Assembly: GCF_025195095.1 (NCBI RefSeq)
Contig: NZ_JANAVZ010000007.1
Location: 62,001 to 126,000 of the forward strand
From: Paracoccus maritimus
Lineage (GTDB): Bacteria > Pseudomonadota > Alphaproteobacteria > Rhodobacterales > Rhodobacteraceae
Length of the DNA stretch: 64,000 bases
Reading direction: 5' to 3'
The position numbers were made by a program, and so were the translations under genes. Shown one piece after another: positions 27,416-38,367 of the stretch (its first letter is position 1; each line of letters starts with the position of its first letter). The notes under the pieces were generated by a model. It was not told where the DNA came from, made no database searches, and saw nothing but the letters and a program-made list of their open reading frames with translations.

Positions 27416-29451
27416 GTCGAGCCTCGGTTCGCAGGTTCTCGGAGAGAAACTGGCGGAAGGGAATGGGAGTCGAACCCACCCGGGACAGGCTCGCTGCCCC
27501 AACCGGTTTTGAAGACCGGCCGCCCCACCGGGGACGATTCCCTTCCGGATGCGCCGAACAGATCCACCCTGTGTGGATTGATGCGACGCAGATCGCCCCG
27601 GCGCAAGGTCACGCCCAGACGATCGAAGAAATCCAAGATCTCGATGGCCACCTTGCGGCCGTTCATGACGCGATCGCGAAATGCAGGCGCGCTGAACCAT
27701 CCATCCTCTGACGCGGCTGCCACGTCCTGTGCGATCTCGACCATCTCGGCCGTGACCGCGCGCGCGAAGAAATGGTCGCGTGCGATTTGATCGGTTCGGC
27801 CAAGTTTCTGGGTCAGTTTCATGACGCGACGGATTTCGCGTTCGTCGACGTCCAGTTCACCCGCAAAATCGCGGACACGCGGTGGCCGAAAGCGGTTCTC
27901 GCCGATCAGCGCTGGGGCGATCCGCGCCCATAGCGCCTCATCGTCTGAGGACAGCTTTACCTCGTGCCCCGGCAGGCGAACGAAGGCACCATCCAGCACG
28001 ATGCGGGACGCTTCCGCCTCAGACTGAAGGAAAGCCAGATATGCAGGCTTGGGCAGCCTGGGGTGCAGCGATAGCCGCAGCTTCTCGCGGCCCAGACCCG
28101 GCAAGTCCGGGTTCGCCTCATGAAATTCGGCAAGGTTTTCGGACATTTGTGTGCGCAGGGCATTCAGCTGCGTGCCAGACAACGCAAGCTCGCCGATCCG
28201 TTCGGCAGAACTGATCGAGATGGCGTCATCGCGCGCGTCCTCGGACAGGCCCCGATCACGGCTAAAGACGTTCAGATCGACCGGCGCGATGGCCAGCATC
28301 GCAGACAGTGCCTGGGCCGGATCCTGGGCCGTTGCCGCAGCGATCAGGGCAAGCCGATCCGGCGCGCGGCGTTTTCGCGCCGGCCCGCGCAGGTCGAGGA
28401 ACACTCCCCCGCCGATGGTCCGGCTGGCCGACACGTCACGCAGGATGAACCGGTCCAGCACCAACGCGGCGACGGGCCGATCCAGGACGATCTGCACCGG
28501 CCCGCTGCCGCCCGGTGGGATCGGATTTGCCAGCGGCACGATCCGTGCTCCGGCCTCTGTCGCGTGGCTGTGCAGACGGGCTGGAAACCAGGTGCCGACG
28601 GGCTTCGGCTCGGTCGGCAGAACGGTAAGGGTCGCGTCGATCCGGTCGGTCGGCGCGTGCAGCGCCGGGGCCAAGACCACATCGCCGCGTCGGATTGCCG
28701 CTTTCGTGACATGCTCGCCCGCAAGGTTCAGCGCGCAACGCTGCCCCGCCAATCCTTGGGTCGCCTCGCGGTTCTGCGCGTGAATGCCACGCACCCGCGC
28801 GCTAAGGCCCGACGGGCTGACAATCACCTGATCGCCGACAGCGACGCGACCGTTGACGACAGTGCCCGTCACCACCGTGCCCGTTCCTGGCAACGTGAAA
28901 CTGCGGTCCACCGCAAGGCGCAGCGCACCTTCGGTGCGGCGCGCGGCGATCCCGGCCTCGGCTTCTCGCAGCGCCAGGCGCAGTGCCTCTATCCCTTTTC
29001 CCTCCCGCGAGGAGACCGGCAGGATCGTCGCATCCGCGAGCCCGCTTCCGGCGATCGCGGTACGGATCTGGGCCGTCACCTGTGCTTGCCGTGGGGTATC
29101 GACAAGGTCGCATTTGGTCAGCGCCACGATTCCCTGCGTGATCCCCAGCAGGTCAAGGATCGCCACATGTTCCCGCGTTTGCGGCATCACCCCGTCATCC
29201 GCGGCGACGACCAGCAAGGCCATGTCGATGCCGCCCGCCCCCGCCAGCATGGTGTGGATCAGACGTTCATGCCCCGGCACATCGACAAATCCGGTGATCG
29301 CGCCACCCCCAAGATCTGCATAGGCGAAGCCCAAGTCAATCGTGATGCCGCGCGCCTTTTCCTCGGCCAGCCGGTCGGCATCGGTTCCCGTCAGCGCCTT
29401 GACCAGCGCAGTCTTGCCGTGATCGATATGGCCTGCCGTTCCGACGATCAT
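27412..29451 (-). CDS. selB: Selenocysteine-specific elongation factor
   Basis: A 679-residue GTPase that carries Sec-tRNA to UGA codons marked by a SECIS hairpin. The G domain has '[20 protein letters not shown]' (P-loop), '[19 protein letters not shown]', '[12 protein letters not shown]' and 'LTKCDLV' (NKxD-like). The C-terminal half holds winged-helix domains for SECIS binding, ending near '[12 protein letters not shown]'. The last 44 or so residues are read through the selC tRNA gene and are unlikely to be an ancestral part of the protein. The start overlaps the selA stop by four bases. It acts on fdoG of the same operon. Confidence 0.93.
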   Translation of the reverse strand: MIVGTAGHIDHGKTALVKALTGTDADRLAEEKARGITIDLGFAYADLGGGAITGFVDVPGHERLIHTMLAGAGGIDMALLVVAADDGVMPQTREHVAILDLLGITQGIVALTKCDLVDTPRQAQVTAQIRTAIAGSGLADATILPVSSREGKGIEALRLALREAEAGIAARRTEGALRLAVDRSFTLPGTGTVVTGTVVNGRVAVGDQVIVSPSGLSARVRGIHAQNREATQGLAGQRCALNLAGEHVTKAAIRRGDVVLAPALHAPTDRIDATLTVLPTEPKPVGTWFPARLHSHATEAGARIVPLANPIPPGGSGPVQIVLDRPVAALVLDRFILRDVSASRTIGGGVFLDLRGPARKRRAPDRLALIAAATAQDPAQALSAMLAIAPVDLNVFSRDRGLSEDARDDAISISSAERIGELALSGTQLNALRTQMSENLAEFHEANPDLPGLGREKLRLSLHPRLPKPAYLAFLQSEAEASRIVLDGAFVRLPGHEVKLSSDDEALWARIAPALIGENRFRPPRVRDFAGELDVDEREIRRVMKLTQKLGRTDQIARDHFFARAVTAEMVEIAQDVAAASEDGWFSAPAFRDRVMNGRKVAIEILDFFDRLGVTLRRGDLRRINPHRVDLFGASGRESSPVGRPVFKTGWGSEPVPGGFDSHSLPPVSLREPANRGST
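27451..27546 (-). tRNA. selC: tRNA-Sec (UCA anticodon), nested in selB
   Basis: 96 nucleotides on the minus strand, including an encoded CCA. A long acceptor stem GGAAGGGAAT pairs with ATTCCCTTCC. The anticodon TCA is at 27510-27512 within GGTCTTCAAAACC, and there is an extended variable arm (GGGGCAGCGAGCCTGTCCC region) and a T-loop GGTTCGACTCC. These are the hallmarks of bacterial selenocysteine tRNA. It lies entirely inside the 3' end of the selB reading frame on the same strand, so mature tRNA must be cut from the selB message. Confidence 0.95.
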
Positions 29452-30827
29452 AGCGCTGCCATCGCGTCCAGCAGGGCGTCGTCGTCATCAAGGCAGCGCA
29501 GGTCCAGGATCAGCCCGCCGTCACGGATATGGCCGATGACCGGGCACGGCAGGGCGCGCAGATGCGCCGACAGGCGATCCGGTGCGTCCCCGCCCTGACC
29601 CGTCAACCGCAACCCGGCTGATGGAATCGTATCCACCGGCAGGGCGCCCGAGCCGATCTGGCTGTCGCAGTCGCATGGTCGTGCTGCATATCCTAGCGGT
29701 TCAAGCAGTGCGGCGATTTTTGGGGCAAGTCGCGCCGCCTGCGCGGCGATCTGGTCGTAGGGCCGCGACAGATCGCGCAGGGTGGGCAAACGTGTGGGCA
29801 GACGATCCGGGTCGCGGTACAGATGCAGTGTCGCCTGCAACGCGGCGATGCGAATCTTGTCCAGGCGCAGCGCACGCTTCAGCGGGTTCTTGTTGATCTG
29901 CGCGATCAGGTCGCGACGCCCCACGATAAACCCCGCCTGCGGCCCACCCAGCAGCTTGTCGCCTGAGAATGTGACCAGATCGGCGCCCTCGGCCACCGCC
30001 TCGGCAACGGTCGGTTCGCGCCGAAGCCCATAGGCGGACAGATCCACCAGCGATCCAGCGCCCAGATCGTTCAACAGTGGTATGCCCGCCGCCCGGGCGA
30101 TCCCTGCCAGTTGCGGCGCGGGCACTTCGGACGTGAATCCCTGGATGCGGTAGTTAGATGTGTGCACCTTCATGATCACGCCGGTGTCGGCGGTGATCGC
30201 GCTTTCGTAGTCGCGCGGATGGGTTCGGTTTGTGGTGCCCACCTCGACCAGTCGCGTGCCCGCGCGGGCCATGATGTCGGGCATTCTGAACGCGCCACCG
30301 ATCTCGATCAGTTCCCCGCGCGAGACGATCCCCTCGCGTCCCTGACCGAAGGTGTTCAGCGCGATCAGCACCGCGGCGGCGTTGTTGTTGACGATGGTTG
30401 CGTCCTCGGCGCCGGTCAGTTCGCGCAGCAATCCGCGCAGATGATCGTCACGCTGGCCGCGTCCGCCGCCGTCCAGATCGAATTCCAGCGCCAGCGGCGC
30501 GGCCATCGCTGTGCGGGCTGCCTCGATTGCCTCGGGCGCAAGAATCGCGCGGCCCAGATTGGTATGCAGTACCGTGCCGGACAGGTTCAGCATCGGACGC
30601 AGCGTGGATCGCGCAGCCTGGGCCAGGTCTGCCGCCAGAAGATCCGGCAGCCGGGCGGCCTGATCGTCGCCGCAGGCGCCATCGCGGATTGCGACCCGTG
30701 CCGCGTCCAGCCGGGCGCGGGCGGCGGTGGTGACCGCAGTGCGGCCATGCTCTTCGATCAGCGCGTGTCCGATGTCCGACTGCAGAAGCTGATCGACCGA
30801 GGGCAGGGCGCGAAACCCCGTCATCAA
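29448..30827 (-). CDS. selA: L-seryl-tRNA(Sec) selenium transferase
   Basis: A 459-residue PLP enzyme that converts Ser-tRNA(Sec) to Sec-tRNA(Sec) with selenophosphate. It has '[20 protein letters not shown]' at the N-terminus, '[20 protein letters not shown]', '[20 protein letters not shown]' and the PLP lysine K291 in '[20 protein letters not shown]'. It overlaps fdhE upstream and selB downstream by four bases each, showing tight translational coupling. selD (selenophosphate synthase) is not in the window. Confidence 0.96.
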   Translation of the reverse strand: MMTGFRALPSVDQLLQSDIGHALIEEHGRTAVTTAARARLDAARVAIRDGACGDDQAARLPDLLAADLAQAARSTLRPMLNLSGTVLHTNLGRAILAPEAIEAARTAMAAPLALEFDLDGGGRGQRDDHLRGLLRELTGAEDATIVNNNAAAVLIALNTFGQGREGIVSRGELIEIGGAFRMPDIMARAGTRLVEVGTTNRTHPRDYESAITADTGVIMKVHTSNYRIQGFTSEVPAPQLAGIARAAGIPLLNDLGAGSLVDLSAYGLRREPTVAEAVAEGADLVTFSGDKLLGGPQAGFIVGRRDLIAQINKNPLKRALRLDKIRIAALQATLHLYRDPDRLPTRLPTLRDLSRPYDQIAAQAARLAPKIAALLEPLGYAARPCDCDSQIGSGALPVDTIPSAGLRLTGQGGDAPDRLSAHLRALPCPVIGHIRDGGLILDLRCLDDDDALLDAMAAL

Positions 30828-31738
30828 TATCCCGCCAGATAGGGGTTTACCCCACCGCGACCAAAGCCCGTCTCCTTCATCAGAAGGTCCAGTCCCAGAC
30901 TGCCGACGTCGTCGGCGATCGGGTCGAGGCTGTGGTTCTTGCCCAGATACATGATCTTGACCCAGCTATCGCATTCGGAACAGATTTCGGCTTTCACCGC
31001 CGCCTCGTCTGTTTCGACCGAGCGGTAGCTGATGCCCTTGGTCGATCCGCAGCACAGGCACTTGATTCGCACCTCGTTCCATTGCGTCGCGCAGCAGGCG
31101 CAGGTGGCATAGCGCACATTCTCGATGCCCTGCGCGGCCATCACGCTGGACGTCGCGGGACGACCCCCGCAGGTGGGGCAGGTGCCGGCGCGGATCGGGA
31201 CCAGCGATGATGCATCCAGCGATGCAGCGAGCCGCCCCATGTGAACCTGCACCGCCGCAGCGGCGAACAAATGCGGGGCGGCGCTGTCTTCCGGGATGCG
31301 ATCCGACAGGATGTTTTCCAGCAGCCAGTGCCGGTCCGCCAGATCCGAGGCCAGCACCGCCTGCAGCGCCAGTTTCGCAGGCTGCGGCATGTCCAGTGCC
31401 TGCGCCTGATCGCACAGCGTCATCAGCGTTTCGTGCAGCACCTCATCGGTCGCCAGAGCCTCGCGATCAATGGGCGGCATGCGATAGGTGCGGGCCTGTT
31501 CAATCCGTTCGGCCGGGATCGGATCGGGTTCTGGCAGTTCGTCGACCAGACGCGCCTGCAGCGCGGTCAGTTCGCCAAGGAAGGCAAGATAGGGGCCAAG
31601 TCGGGGATCGTGTTCGGCCAGAAACAGGAACCGCCGCGCGCGCGTCGCGAACAGGCGGTCCGGATCGGGCAGGAATGCCAGCGGCGGCGTCGGGACGCCA
31701 CCGATGACGGAAGGGTCGGGCTGAATGGAAGTCGCCAT
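30824..31738 (-). CDS. fdhE: Formate dehydrogenase accessory protein FdhE
   Basis: 304 residues with four CXXC pairs in the C-terminal half ([28 protein letters not shown]) that form the rubredoxin-like metal sites of FdhE, and '[20 protein letters not shown]' in the N-terminal half. FdhE is needed to activate respiratory formate dehydrogenase, probably during its maturation before Tat export. It sits between fdoI (45 bases upstream) and selA. Confidence 0.95.
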   Translation of the reverse strand: MATSIQPDPSVIGGVPTPPLAFLPDPDRLFATRARRFLFLAEHDPRLGPYLAFLGELTALQARLVDELPEPDPIPAERIEQARTYRMPPIDREALATDEVLHETLMTLCDQAQALDMPQPAKLALQAVLASDLADRHWLLENILSDRIPEDSAAPHLFAAAAVQVHMGRLAASLDASSLVPIRAGTCPTCGGRPATSSVMAAQGIENVRYATCACCATQWNEVRIKCLCCGSTKGISYRSVETDEAAVKAEICSECDSWVKIMYLGKNHSLDPIADDVGSLGLDLLMKETGFGRGGVNPYLAGY

Positions 31739-31783
31739 GATCTCTCCGGGCCGGACCGGCCACTGAGGGTTGCGTTGCAGTTA

Positions 31784-32470
31784 CTATTCTGCCGGCCCCT
31801 TGCTGGAACGTCCAGCGACCTCGCGCAGCCATTTGCGATGATGCCGCCATGCCCAACCGCCGGTGACATCGCCGCGTGTCATCGCGCGCAGGGTGCCGCG
31901 CACCCAGAAGGCCGCGAACACGTGCAGGATGAAGACAAGGATGATCGCGACGGCGGCCAGCGCGTGAACTAGCGTCGCGACGCGGCGCACCGGGATGGAG
32001 ACGAGCCCGGCAAAGTACTGCTGCCACATCATGATGCCGGACACGATCAGCACCACGATCAGCACCGACATCGCCCAGAAAATGAATTTCTGTCCGGCGT
32101 TGTACTTGCCCATCTCGGGCAATCGCTCTTCGTGGCCGGTCGCAACATCGCCGATCCGCGACACCCAGGTGGTGTCTTCGGGCTTGGGCAGGTTCAGCCG
32201 CCACATCTGCAGGAACAGCAGCAGGAAGCTGAAGAACAGAACCACGCCGATGATCGGATGAAGCCAGCGCGCAATCTGTCCGCTGCCGAACAGGCCGGTC
32301 AGGAAGTAGAGATGCGGTGAAAAGAACGCCAGACCCGACAGCGCCAGGACGATCAGCGACAGCGCCGTCACCCAGTGGTTCAACCGTGTGATGCCGCGAT
32401 AGCGGCTGACGCGCACCGGGTCGGTGCTTTCGATGTGATCTGCGGGGTCGGAATAGAGTGGCTTGTGCAT
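31784..32470 (-). CDS. fdoI: Formate dehydrogenase gamma subunit, cytochrome b556
   Basis: A 228-residue membrane protein with about four transmembrane helices and histidines for two b hemes (early His in 'ITRLNHWVTALSLIVLALSG', 'WLHPIIGVVLFFSFLLLFLQ', late 'LVHALAAVAIILVFILHVFA'). It takes electrons from the FdoH iron-sulfur chain to quinone. The start overlaps the fdoH stop by one base. The gene order fdoG-fdoH-fdoI is standard. Confidence 0.94.
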   Translation of the reverse strand: MHKPLYSDPADHIESTDPVRVSRYRGITRLNHWVTALSLIVLALSGLAFFSPHLYFLTGLFGSGQIARWLHPIIGVVLFFSFLLLFLQMWRLNLPKPEDTTWVSRIGDVATGHEERLPEMGKYNAGQKFIFWAMSVLIVVLIVSGIMMWQQYFAGLVSIPVRRVATLVHALAAVAIILVFILHVFAAFWVRGTLRAMTRGDVTGGWAWRHHRKWLREVAGRSSKGPAE

Positions 32471-33435
32471 CAGATTCCCTCCCGGTCCTGCACCAGCCGT
32501 TCGGCAGCCTCTTCCTCTTCGGGTTCGACCTTGTTGCGGGTGAACAGGCCCATCAGGACGGCGCCCGCAGCCGCCACGCCCATTGCTGCCATGCCGGCCG
32601 TCTTGGTGACGCCCTTCCAGCCTTCGACAATGGGCGAGATGCGCGGGTTTTCAGCCAGGTTGCTGTAGATCGAGGGCTTGTCCGCGTGGTGCAGAACATA
32701 GAAGACATGCGTGCCGCCGACGCCTTCGGGATCGTAGATCCCGGCGTTCTCGTAGCCGCGCGACTTCAGATCCTCGACCCGTTCATTGGCCAGCGCCGTC
32801 ATGTCGTCCTTGGTGCCGAAGGTGATCGCCTTTGTCGGGCAGGCTTTGGCGCAGGCAGGCCCCTGGCCGACGGCGACCCGATCCGAACACAGGGTGCATT
32901 TGTAGCTTTTGTGATCGACCTTGCTGATGCGGGGAATGTCGAACGGACAGCCGGTCACGCAATAGCCGCAGCCGATGCAGTTGTCGTGGATGAAGTCCAC
33001 GATGCCGTTCGAATACTGCACGATCGCGCCGGGGGCGGGACAGGCCTTCAGGCAGCCCGGATCCTCGCAATGCATGCAGCCATCCTTGCGGATCAGCCAC
33101 TCCAGTTCGTTTGTGGCGGGATTTTCCCATTCACTGAACCGCATCAGGGTGAACATGTCCGGCGTCAGATCATGCGGGTTTTCGTAGCTGCCGATATTCT
33201 CGCCGATCTCGGGATGGGTATCGTTCCATTCCACGCAGGCCGACTGGCACGCCTTGCAGCCGATGCATTTGCTGACATCGATCAGCTTGGCGACCTTGGT
33301 CAGTTGCCGCGTCGGCTGAGGCACATCCGGCGTGGCCGAGATTCGGACCACGTCGGAGGGAAGCAAGTTCGATTCAAGCGGCTGGACGGGCGGGTTCGCC
33401 GCCGCTGTCGTGGGTTGAGGTGCGGTATCGCTCAT
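32470..33435 (-). CDS. fdoH: Formate dehydrogenase beta subunit, 4x[4Fe-4S]
   Basis: 321 residues with four ferredoxin-type cysteine clusters: '[16 protein letters not shown]', '[14 protein letters not shown]', '[17 protein letters not shown]' and 'CTLCSD...[10 protein letters not shown]'. A single C-terminal membrane helix ('[20 protein letters not shown]') anchors it in the inner membrane, as in E. coli FdnH/FdoH. An N-terminal extension of about 30 residues rich in Pro, Thr and Ala precedes the first cluster. It is translationally coupled to fdoG (four-base overlap). Confidence 0.95.
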   Translation of the reverse strand: MSDTAPQPTTAAANPPVQPLESNLLPSDVVRISATPDVPQPTRQLTKVAKLIDVSKCIGCKACQSACVEWNDTHPEIGENIGSYENPHDLTPDMFTLMRFSEWENPATNELEWLIRKDGCMHCEDPGCLKACPAPGAIVQYSNGIVDFIHDNCIGCGYCVTGCPFDIPRISKVDHKSYKCTLCSDRVAVGQGPACAKACPTKAITFGTKDDMTALANERVEDLKSRGYENAGIYDPEGVGGTHVFYVLHHADKPSIYSNLAENPRISPIVEGWKGVTKTAGMAAMGVAAAGAVLMGLFTRNKVEPEEEEAAERLVQDREGI

Positions 33436-36400
33436 GCCACCGGCTCCTCTGCTGCGGGTTCGATATTGACGAGGAACGCCTTGAATTCCGGCGTTTCCAC
33501 GTTCGCGTCACCGACGAACGGCGTCAGGCTGTTCGGCCCCCAGCCCTTCTTGGCGGCACCCATGAAGCCCCAGTGCAGTGGAATGCCCACGACATGGACG
33601 GTCTTTCCGTCGCATTGCATCGGCTTGATCCGCTTGGTCACCACGGCCTTTGCCCAGACCTGTCCCCGCTTGCCCCAGACACGCACCCGGCTGCCGCCGG
33701 TGATACCCTTCTCGGCCGCCAGTTCCTGGCTGATCTCCACGAAGAACTCGGGCTGCAACGAGGCGTTCACCTTGTTGTGCTTGGTCCAGTAGTGGAAATG
33801 TTCCGTCAGCCGGTAGGACGTGGCGACGAACGGGAATTCTTCGCTGGTCGCGAATTGCTCGGCGTCGTCCACGAAGACCCGGCTGACCGGGTTGCCGCGC
33901 ATCTTCGGGTTCAGGACATTCGCGATCGGGCTTTCGAACGGCTCCATATGCGTGGGGAAGGGGCCGTCCCGCATCATCCCGCGGGTGAACAGGCGCGATG
34001 TGCCCTCCTGGTTCATGATGAAGGGCATGACCTCGCCGGGCTTCGACGTCACGCCGATATCGGGCACATCATAGCCTTCCCATTTCTCGCCGGTCCATTC
34101 GATCAGCTTGCGATCGGGATCCCACGGCTTGCCCTGCATGTCGGCCGAGGCGCGGTTATACAGGATGCGCCGATTGACCGGCCATGAATAGGACCAGTTC
34201 AGGAACATCCCCGCATCGCCGGGATCGGAATTGTCCCGCCGCGCCATGTTGTTGCCATCCTCGTTCCAGCAACCCGAGAAGATCCAGCAGCCGCACATGG
34301 TCGAGCCGTCGTCCTGCAACTGGGTGAAGTTCTTCACCTGCTTGCCGGCGGCAACCAGCGTGGTTCCGGGATTGGCCGGATCTTCGATGTCGCGCAGCGC
34401 GCGGCCATTCATCTCCTTGGCCAGTTCCTCGGGCTTGGGGTCCAGCGGATCGGCATAGTTCCAGCTGAGGTTCAGGATCGGTTCGGGAAACACCCCACCT
34501 TCATCCTGATAAAGCTTGCGCAGCTTCTGGAACAGGTTGGCCATGATCCAGGTGTCGTTCTTCGCCTCGCCCGGAGGCGAGCCGCCCGGCCAGTGCCATT
34601 GCAGCCAACGGCCCGAGTTGACCAGCGCGCCTTCGTCCTCGGCAAAGCAGGTCGTCGGCAGTTCCAGCACCTCGGTCTGGATCGAGGCGGAATCCACGTC
34701 GTTGTACTGACCGTGGTTTTCCCAGAAATGCGCAGTCTCGGTCTCAAGCGGGTCCATCACGACCAGCAGCTTCAGCTTGGACAGCGCCTCTGTCAGCTTG
34801 GCCCGGTTGGGGAAGGCCATCAGCGGATTGAAGCCCTGGCAGAAATACAGGTTCACCTGTCCCTGCTTCATCAGCTCGAACATCCGCAGGACGTCATAGG
34901 TCGGCACGTCCAGCTTGGGCAGATAGTGGTAGGCCCAATCATTCTCGGCCGTGGCGGCATCGCCCCACATCGCCTTCATGAAGCTGACCATGAACTTGGA
35001 ATAGTTCTGCCAATAGCTGGTCTGGCCCGGTCGAAGCGGCTTGAACTCCCGCGTGGACATATAGGTCTGCCAGTCGGGTTCCCGTTCGGTCGGGATGTTC
35101 AGATAGCCGGGGATCAGGTTCGACATCAGGCCCAGATCGGTCAGGCCCTGGATATTCGAATGCCCCCGCAGCGCGTTCATCCCGCCGCCGCGCATGCCGA
35201 TATTGCCCAGGATCAGCTGCAGCATCGCCATGCCGCGGATGTTCTGGGCGCCCTTGGAATGCTGCGTCCAGCCAAGCGCGTACATCGAGGTCATCACCCG
35301 ATCAGGCGCGCTGCATTCACCGATCATCTCGCAGATCTGCAGATAGCGGTCCTTGGGCGTGCCGCAGACATTTTCCACGAATTCGGGCGTATAGACGTCT
35401 ACATGAGCCTTGAGCAGGTTCCACACGCAGCGCGGATCCTGAAGCGTCATGTCCAGCTTGGCATAGCCGTCATCACCGATCTGGTAATCCCAGTCCGCCT
35501 TGTCGTAGTCGCGCTTTTCCTCGTCATAGCCGCTGAAAAGCCCGTCGGACCAGCCGAAGCCGTCCTTCACCAGCAACGCGGCATTGGTGAAGTTGCGGAC
35601 ATATTCCCACTGTACCTTGTCGTTTTCGATGCACCAGCGGATCACGCCCATCAGGAAGGCGATGTCGCTGCCCGGACGGATCGGGGCATAATAATCCGAC
35701 ACCGAGGCAGTACGGGTATAGCGCGGATCGACGACGATCAGCTTGGCGCCACGCGTCGCCTTGGCTTCGGTCACCCATTTGAAGCCGCAGGGATGCGCCT
35801 CGGCGGCGTTGCCGCCCATGACGATCACCAGGTCGGTGTTCTTGATGTCGGTCCAGGCGTTGGTCATTGCGCCACGGCCAAATGTTGGAGCCAAACTGGC
35901 TACCGTAGGGCCGTGTCAGACGCGTGCCTGGTTGTCGAAGCCGACGATTCCCAGTGACCGGACGGCCTTGTAGGTCAGCCATGCGGTTTCGTTCGTGGTG
36001 GCGGAGGCCGCAAGAAACCCGGTCGTGGTCCAACGGTTGACCGGCACGCCGGCCTCGTTGACCTGCACCAGATTGGCGTCGCGGTCGTCCTTCATCGCGC
36101 GGGCGATCTTGTCCAGCGCCTCGTCCCAGGTGACATCCTGGAACTCGGTGGCCCCTGCAGCGCGATAGCGGGGCCGGGTCAGGCGTGTCGGGGCCTTGAC
36201 GAAATCCTTCAGGGCCGCGCCCTTGGGACACAGCGTGCCGCGATTCGTCGGATGGTCGGCGTCGCCTTCGATGTGCATGATCTCGGCGATTTCGCCGGCT
36301 TTCACATCGCCCTTGGAATACATGATGATCCCGCAGGCGACCGAGCAGTAGGTACAGGTGTTGCGCGTTTCCGTTGTCGTGGTCAGCTTGAAAGCCCGCA

Positions 36401-36515
36401 CATGCGCCGCTTCCGCCGCCTCTGCCTCGCCGAAGCCCATGGCCCCCAGCGAGGTCGCCGCAACCCCCGCACCTGCCAGCCTTAGAAAGCCGCGGCGCGT
36501 CAGGTCGATATTCAT
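33432..36515 (-). CDS. fdoG: Formate dehydrogenase alpha subunit, molybdopterin, selenocysteine-containing
   Basis: 1027 residues when the in-frame TGA at 35916-35918 is read as selenocysteine 200. The Tat signal '[19 protein letters not shown]' follows MNID; the start at 36515 has GGAGGG. The [4Fe-4S] motif is '[19 protein letters not shown]'. The active-site context '[18 protein letters not shown]' matches E. coli FdnG (Sec followed by His). C-terminal molybdopterin dinucleotide-binding parts include '[20 protein letters not shown]'. It oxidises formate to CO2 in the periplasm. Gene callers that treat TGA as stop will split it into a 200-codon and an 820-codon piece. Confidence 0.96.
35873..35918 (-). 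promoter_or_regulatory. Sec codon and bacterial SECIS hairpin of fdoG
   Basis: TGA (35916-35918) is followed directly by CACGGCC, which pairs with GGCCGTG at 35873-35879. An apical stem AGCC-AGTTT-GGCT (35889-35901) lies between them. The order and the CACGGCCC start resemble the E. coli fdhF/fdnG SECIS that SelB recognises. This supports recoding over a nonsense mutation. Confidence 0.92.
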
Positions 36516-36838
36516 GGGACCCTCCACTTTGCCTGTCATCACGATAGGTACGAAATCATCGTGCGAAGCTGACTTTCGCAAGTCAAGAGAAACCATCCCG
36601 GACAAACCACTTGTGATTGATCGCGCCTCTGGCAGCTTGTCCCTGCTTGCGGCGGCCTGCGGTGAACTGCTATTCTTTCCGCAGGCAGACCGATGCGCCG
36701 GCGGCGCTCGGGGTGGTGTCTTGCAAGATGCCGCGCTCTCCGTCAGGGGTTTGTCGGGAGGATGAGTGGCGGCGCAACCCCAGGGCGCCAGGGTCCCCGT
36801 CCTTCCCGAACCCACAACAACGGCTGATGAGGTCCGCC
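36516..36838. promoter_or_regulatory. Divergent promoter region between fdoG and selenium transporter
   Basis: 323 bases with no credible gene. It must hold the promoters of the fdo-sel operon (left) and the ABC transporter (right). An A/T-richer patch at 36540-36620 suits the fdoG side. 36640-36800 is GC-rich with several short inverted stretches (for example GCGCAACCCCAGGGCGCC), which could be a leader structure, but no known riboswitch consensus was recognised. Confidence 0.4.
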
Positions 36839-37705
36839 ATGCGTCTTTTGCCCCGCCTGTTCATGTCCGCCTTTGCGCTTGCCGCCATGCTTGGCAGCGC
36901 CCATGCGCAGGACACGTTGTATTTCTCGGCCATCCCGGACGAGGACGAGACACGGTTGGCCGAACGCTTCGACAAGGTTGCCGATTACCTGTCCGAACAG
37001 CTTGATGTGCCGGTTCAGTTCGTGCCGGTGAAATCCTATCCTGCGGCGGTTACCGCATTCCGCAACGATCAGGTTCAGTTGGCGTGGTTCGGTGGGTTGT
37101 CCGGCGTGCAGGCAAGGTTGCTGGTGCCCGAGGCCCGCGCGATCGCGCAAGGGGACGAGGATCAGAAATTCGTCAGCTATTTCATCGCCAATACAGATAC
37201 CGGTCTGACCGAATCCGCGGATTTTCCCGCTGCGGCCAAGGGCATGTCCTTCACCTTCGGGGCCAAGACCTCGACCTCGGGACGGCTGATGCCGGAATTC
37301 CATATCCGTCAGGAAACCGGCGAGGCGCCCGAGGATTTCTTTGATCGGGTCGGATTCTCGGGCGATCACAGTCAGACCCTGCGATTGGTGGCGTCCGGCG
37401 CGTGGCAGATCGGTGCGCTGAACTTTGCCGTCTATGATCAGGCCGTTGCCGACGGCGCGCCCGAAATAGAGACCGCGAAGGTCATCTGGAAGACGCCGCC
37501 CTATCCCGACTATAACTGGACCATCCGGGGCGATGTGGATGCGCGTTGGGGGGAAGGGTTTGCCGACAAGGTTCAGGCCGCCTTGATCGGAATGGATGAC
37601 CCCGATCTTCTGGCGGCATTCCCGCGCACGCGGTTCATTGCGGCATCGAACGAAGATTATGCCCCGATCGAGAAGGTCGGACGCGAGCTGGGCCTGTTGG
37701 AGTAG
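36839..37705 (+). CDS. PhnD-like ABC substrate-binding protein, putative selenium oxyanion transporter
   Basis: A 288-residue periplasmic protein with a signal peptide (MRLLPRLFMSAFALAAMLGS, AHAQ cleavage). The PhnD-like fold has 'LYFSAIPDEDETRLAERFDK', 'VQFVPVKSYPAAVTAFRNDQ', 'LAWFGGLSGVQARLLVPEAR' and 'FTFGAKTSTSGRLMPEFHIR'. NCBI-type family names for this branch are 'putative selenate ABC transporter substrate-binding protein', defined by co-occurrence with selenium genes, and here it is divergent from a selenoprotein operon. Substrates such as phosphonate or phosphite remain possible. GAGG precedes the start at 36839. Confidence 0.82.
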   Translation: MRLLPRLFMSAFALAAMLGSAHAQDTLYFSAIPDEDETRLAERFDKVADYLSEQLDVPVQFVPVKSYPAAVTAFRNDQVQLAWFGGLSGVQARLLVPEARAIAQGDEDQKFVSYFIANTDTGLTESADFPAAAKGMSFTFGAKTSTSGRLMPEFHIRQETGEAPEDFFDRVGFSGDHSQTLRLVASGAWQIGALNFAVYDQAVADGAPEIETAKVIWKTPPYPDYNWTIRGDVDARWGEGFADKVQAALIGMDDPDLLAAFPRTRFIAASNEDYAPIEKVGRELGLLE

Positions 37706-37710
37706 GCCGC

Positions 37711-38367
37711 TTGCACCTGCTCGACGCCGCGGATCTGGGCTATGGCGCCGCGCCGGTGCTTCGTGGCGTCACCCTGCATGTCGCGGTGGGTGAGCGGGTG
37801 GTGCTGCTGGGCCGCAGCGGCGCGGGCAAGTCCACGCTGCTGGCTGCTGTCCGGCAGGCTTTGCTGGATCAGGGGCGACGGGTCGCGCTGGTTCCGCAGG
37901 ATCATGCCCTGGTCCCGCAGCTTTCCGCGCTGCGCAACGTGCTGATGGGCCGGCTGGACGATCACGGTGCGGTGTATAATCTGGCCACGCTGATCCGCCC
38001 GCGCCGCGCCGACCGCGACGCGGCGATGACGGTTCTGGATCAGGTCGGATTGTGCCCCGAGGCTGATCGCGCCGTCGAGACCCTGTCAGGCGGTCAGAAA
38101 CAGCGCGTGGCGCTGGCCCGCGCGCTGTATCGCGGCGGGGATGTCCTGGTCGGTGATGAACCGCTGTCGGCGGTCGATCCCGCGCAGGCCGACAGGCTGG
38201 CAGGGGTGATCCGCGACGCGTTCCCGACCGCCATCCTGGCATTGCACGATGTTGACCTGGCCCTGGGCTTTGCGACGCGCCTGATCGGTCTGAAACACGG
38301 ACAGGTGCTGCTGGACGGCGCCCCTGATATTCCGCGCGACCTGATCGAGGCACTTTATGCGCGCTGA
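37711..38367 (+). CDS. ABC transporter ATP-binding protein (PhnC-like), putative selenium uptake
   Basis: A 218-residue ABC ATPase: Walker A 'LLGRSGAGKSTLLAAVRQAL', Q-loop 'LVPQDHALVPQLSALRNVLM', signature 'LSGGQKQRVALARALYRGG', Walker B 'VLVGDEPLSAVDP', and 'LALHDVDLALGFATRLIGL' for the H-loop. Translation starts at TTG (37711), five bases after the binding-protein stop, with TTGGAG as SD. An alternative ATG-led start would lose the first strand. The 3' end overlaps the permease by 11 bases. Confidence 0.88.
   Translation: MHLLDAADLGYGAAPVLRGVTLHVAVGERVVLLGRSGAGKSTLLAAVRQALLDQGRRVALVPQDHALVPQLSALRNVLMGRLDDHGAVYNLATLIRPRRADRDAAMTVLDQVGLCPEADRAVETLSGGQKQRVALARALYRGGDVLVGDEPLSAVDPAQADRLAGVIRDAFPTAILALHDVDLALGFATRLIGLKHGQVLLDGAPDIPRDLIEALYAR

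Noticed and set aside
27451-27546. selC as an integration site for a genomic island
   Set aside because: selC is a known island target in enterobacteria, but here no integrase or repeat of the tRNA end lies nearby on either side.
36640-36800. Riboswitch in the leader of the selenium transporter
   Set aside because: GC-rich with inverted stretches, but none of the conserved blocks of known riboswitch classes was recognised; needs a covariance search.
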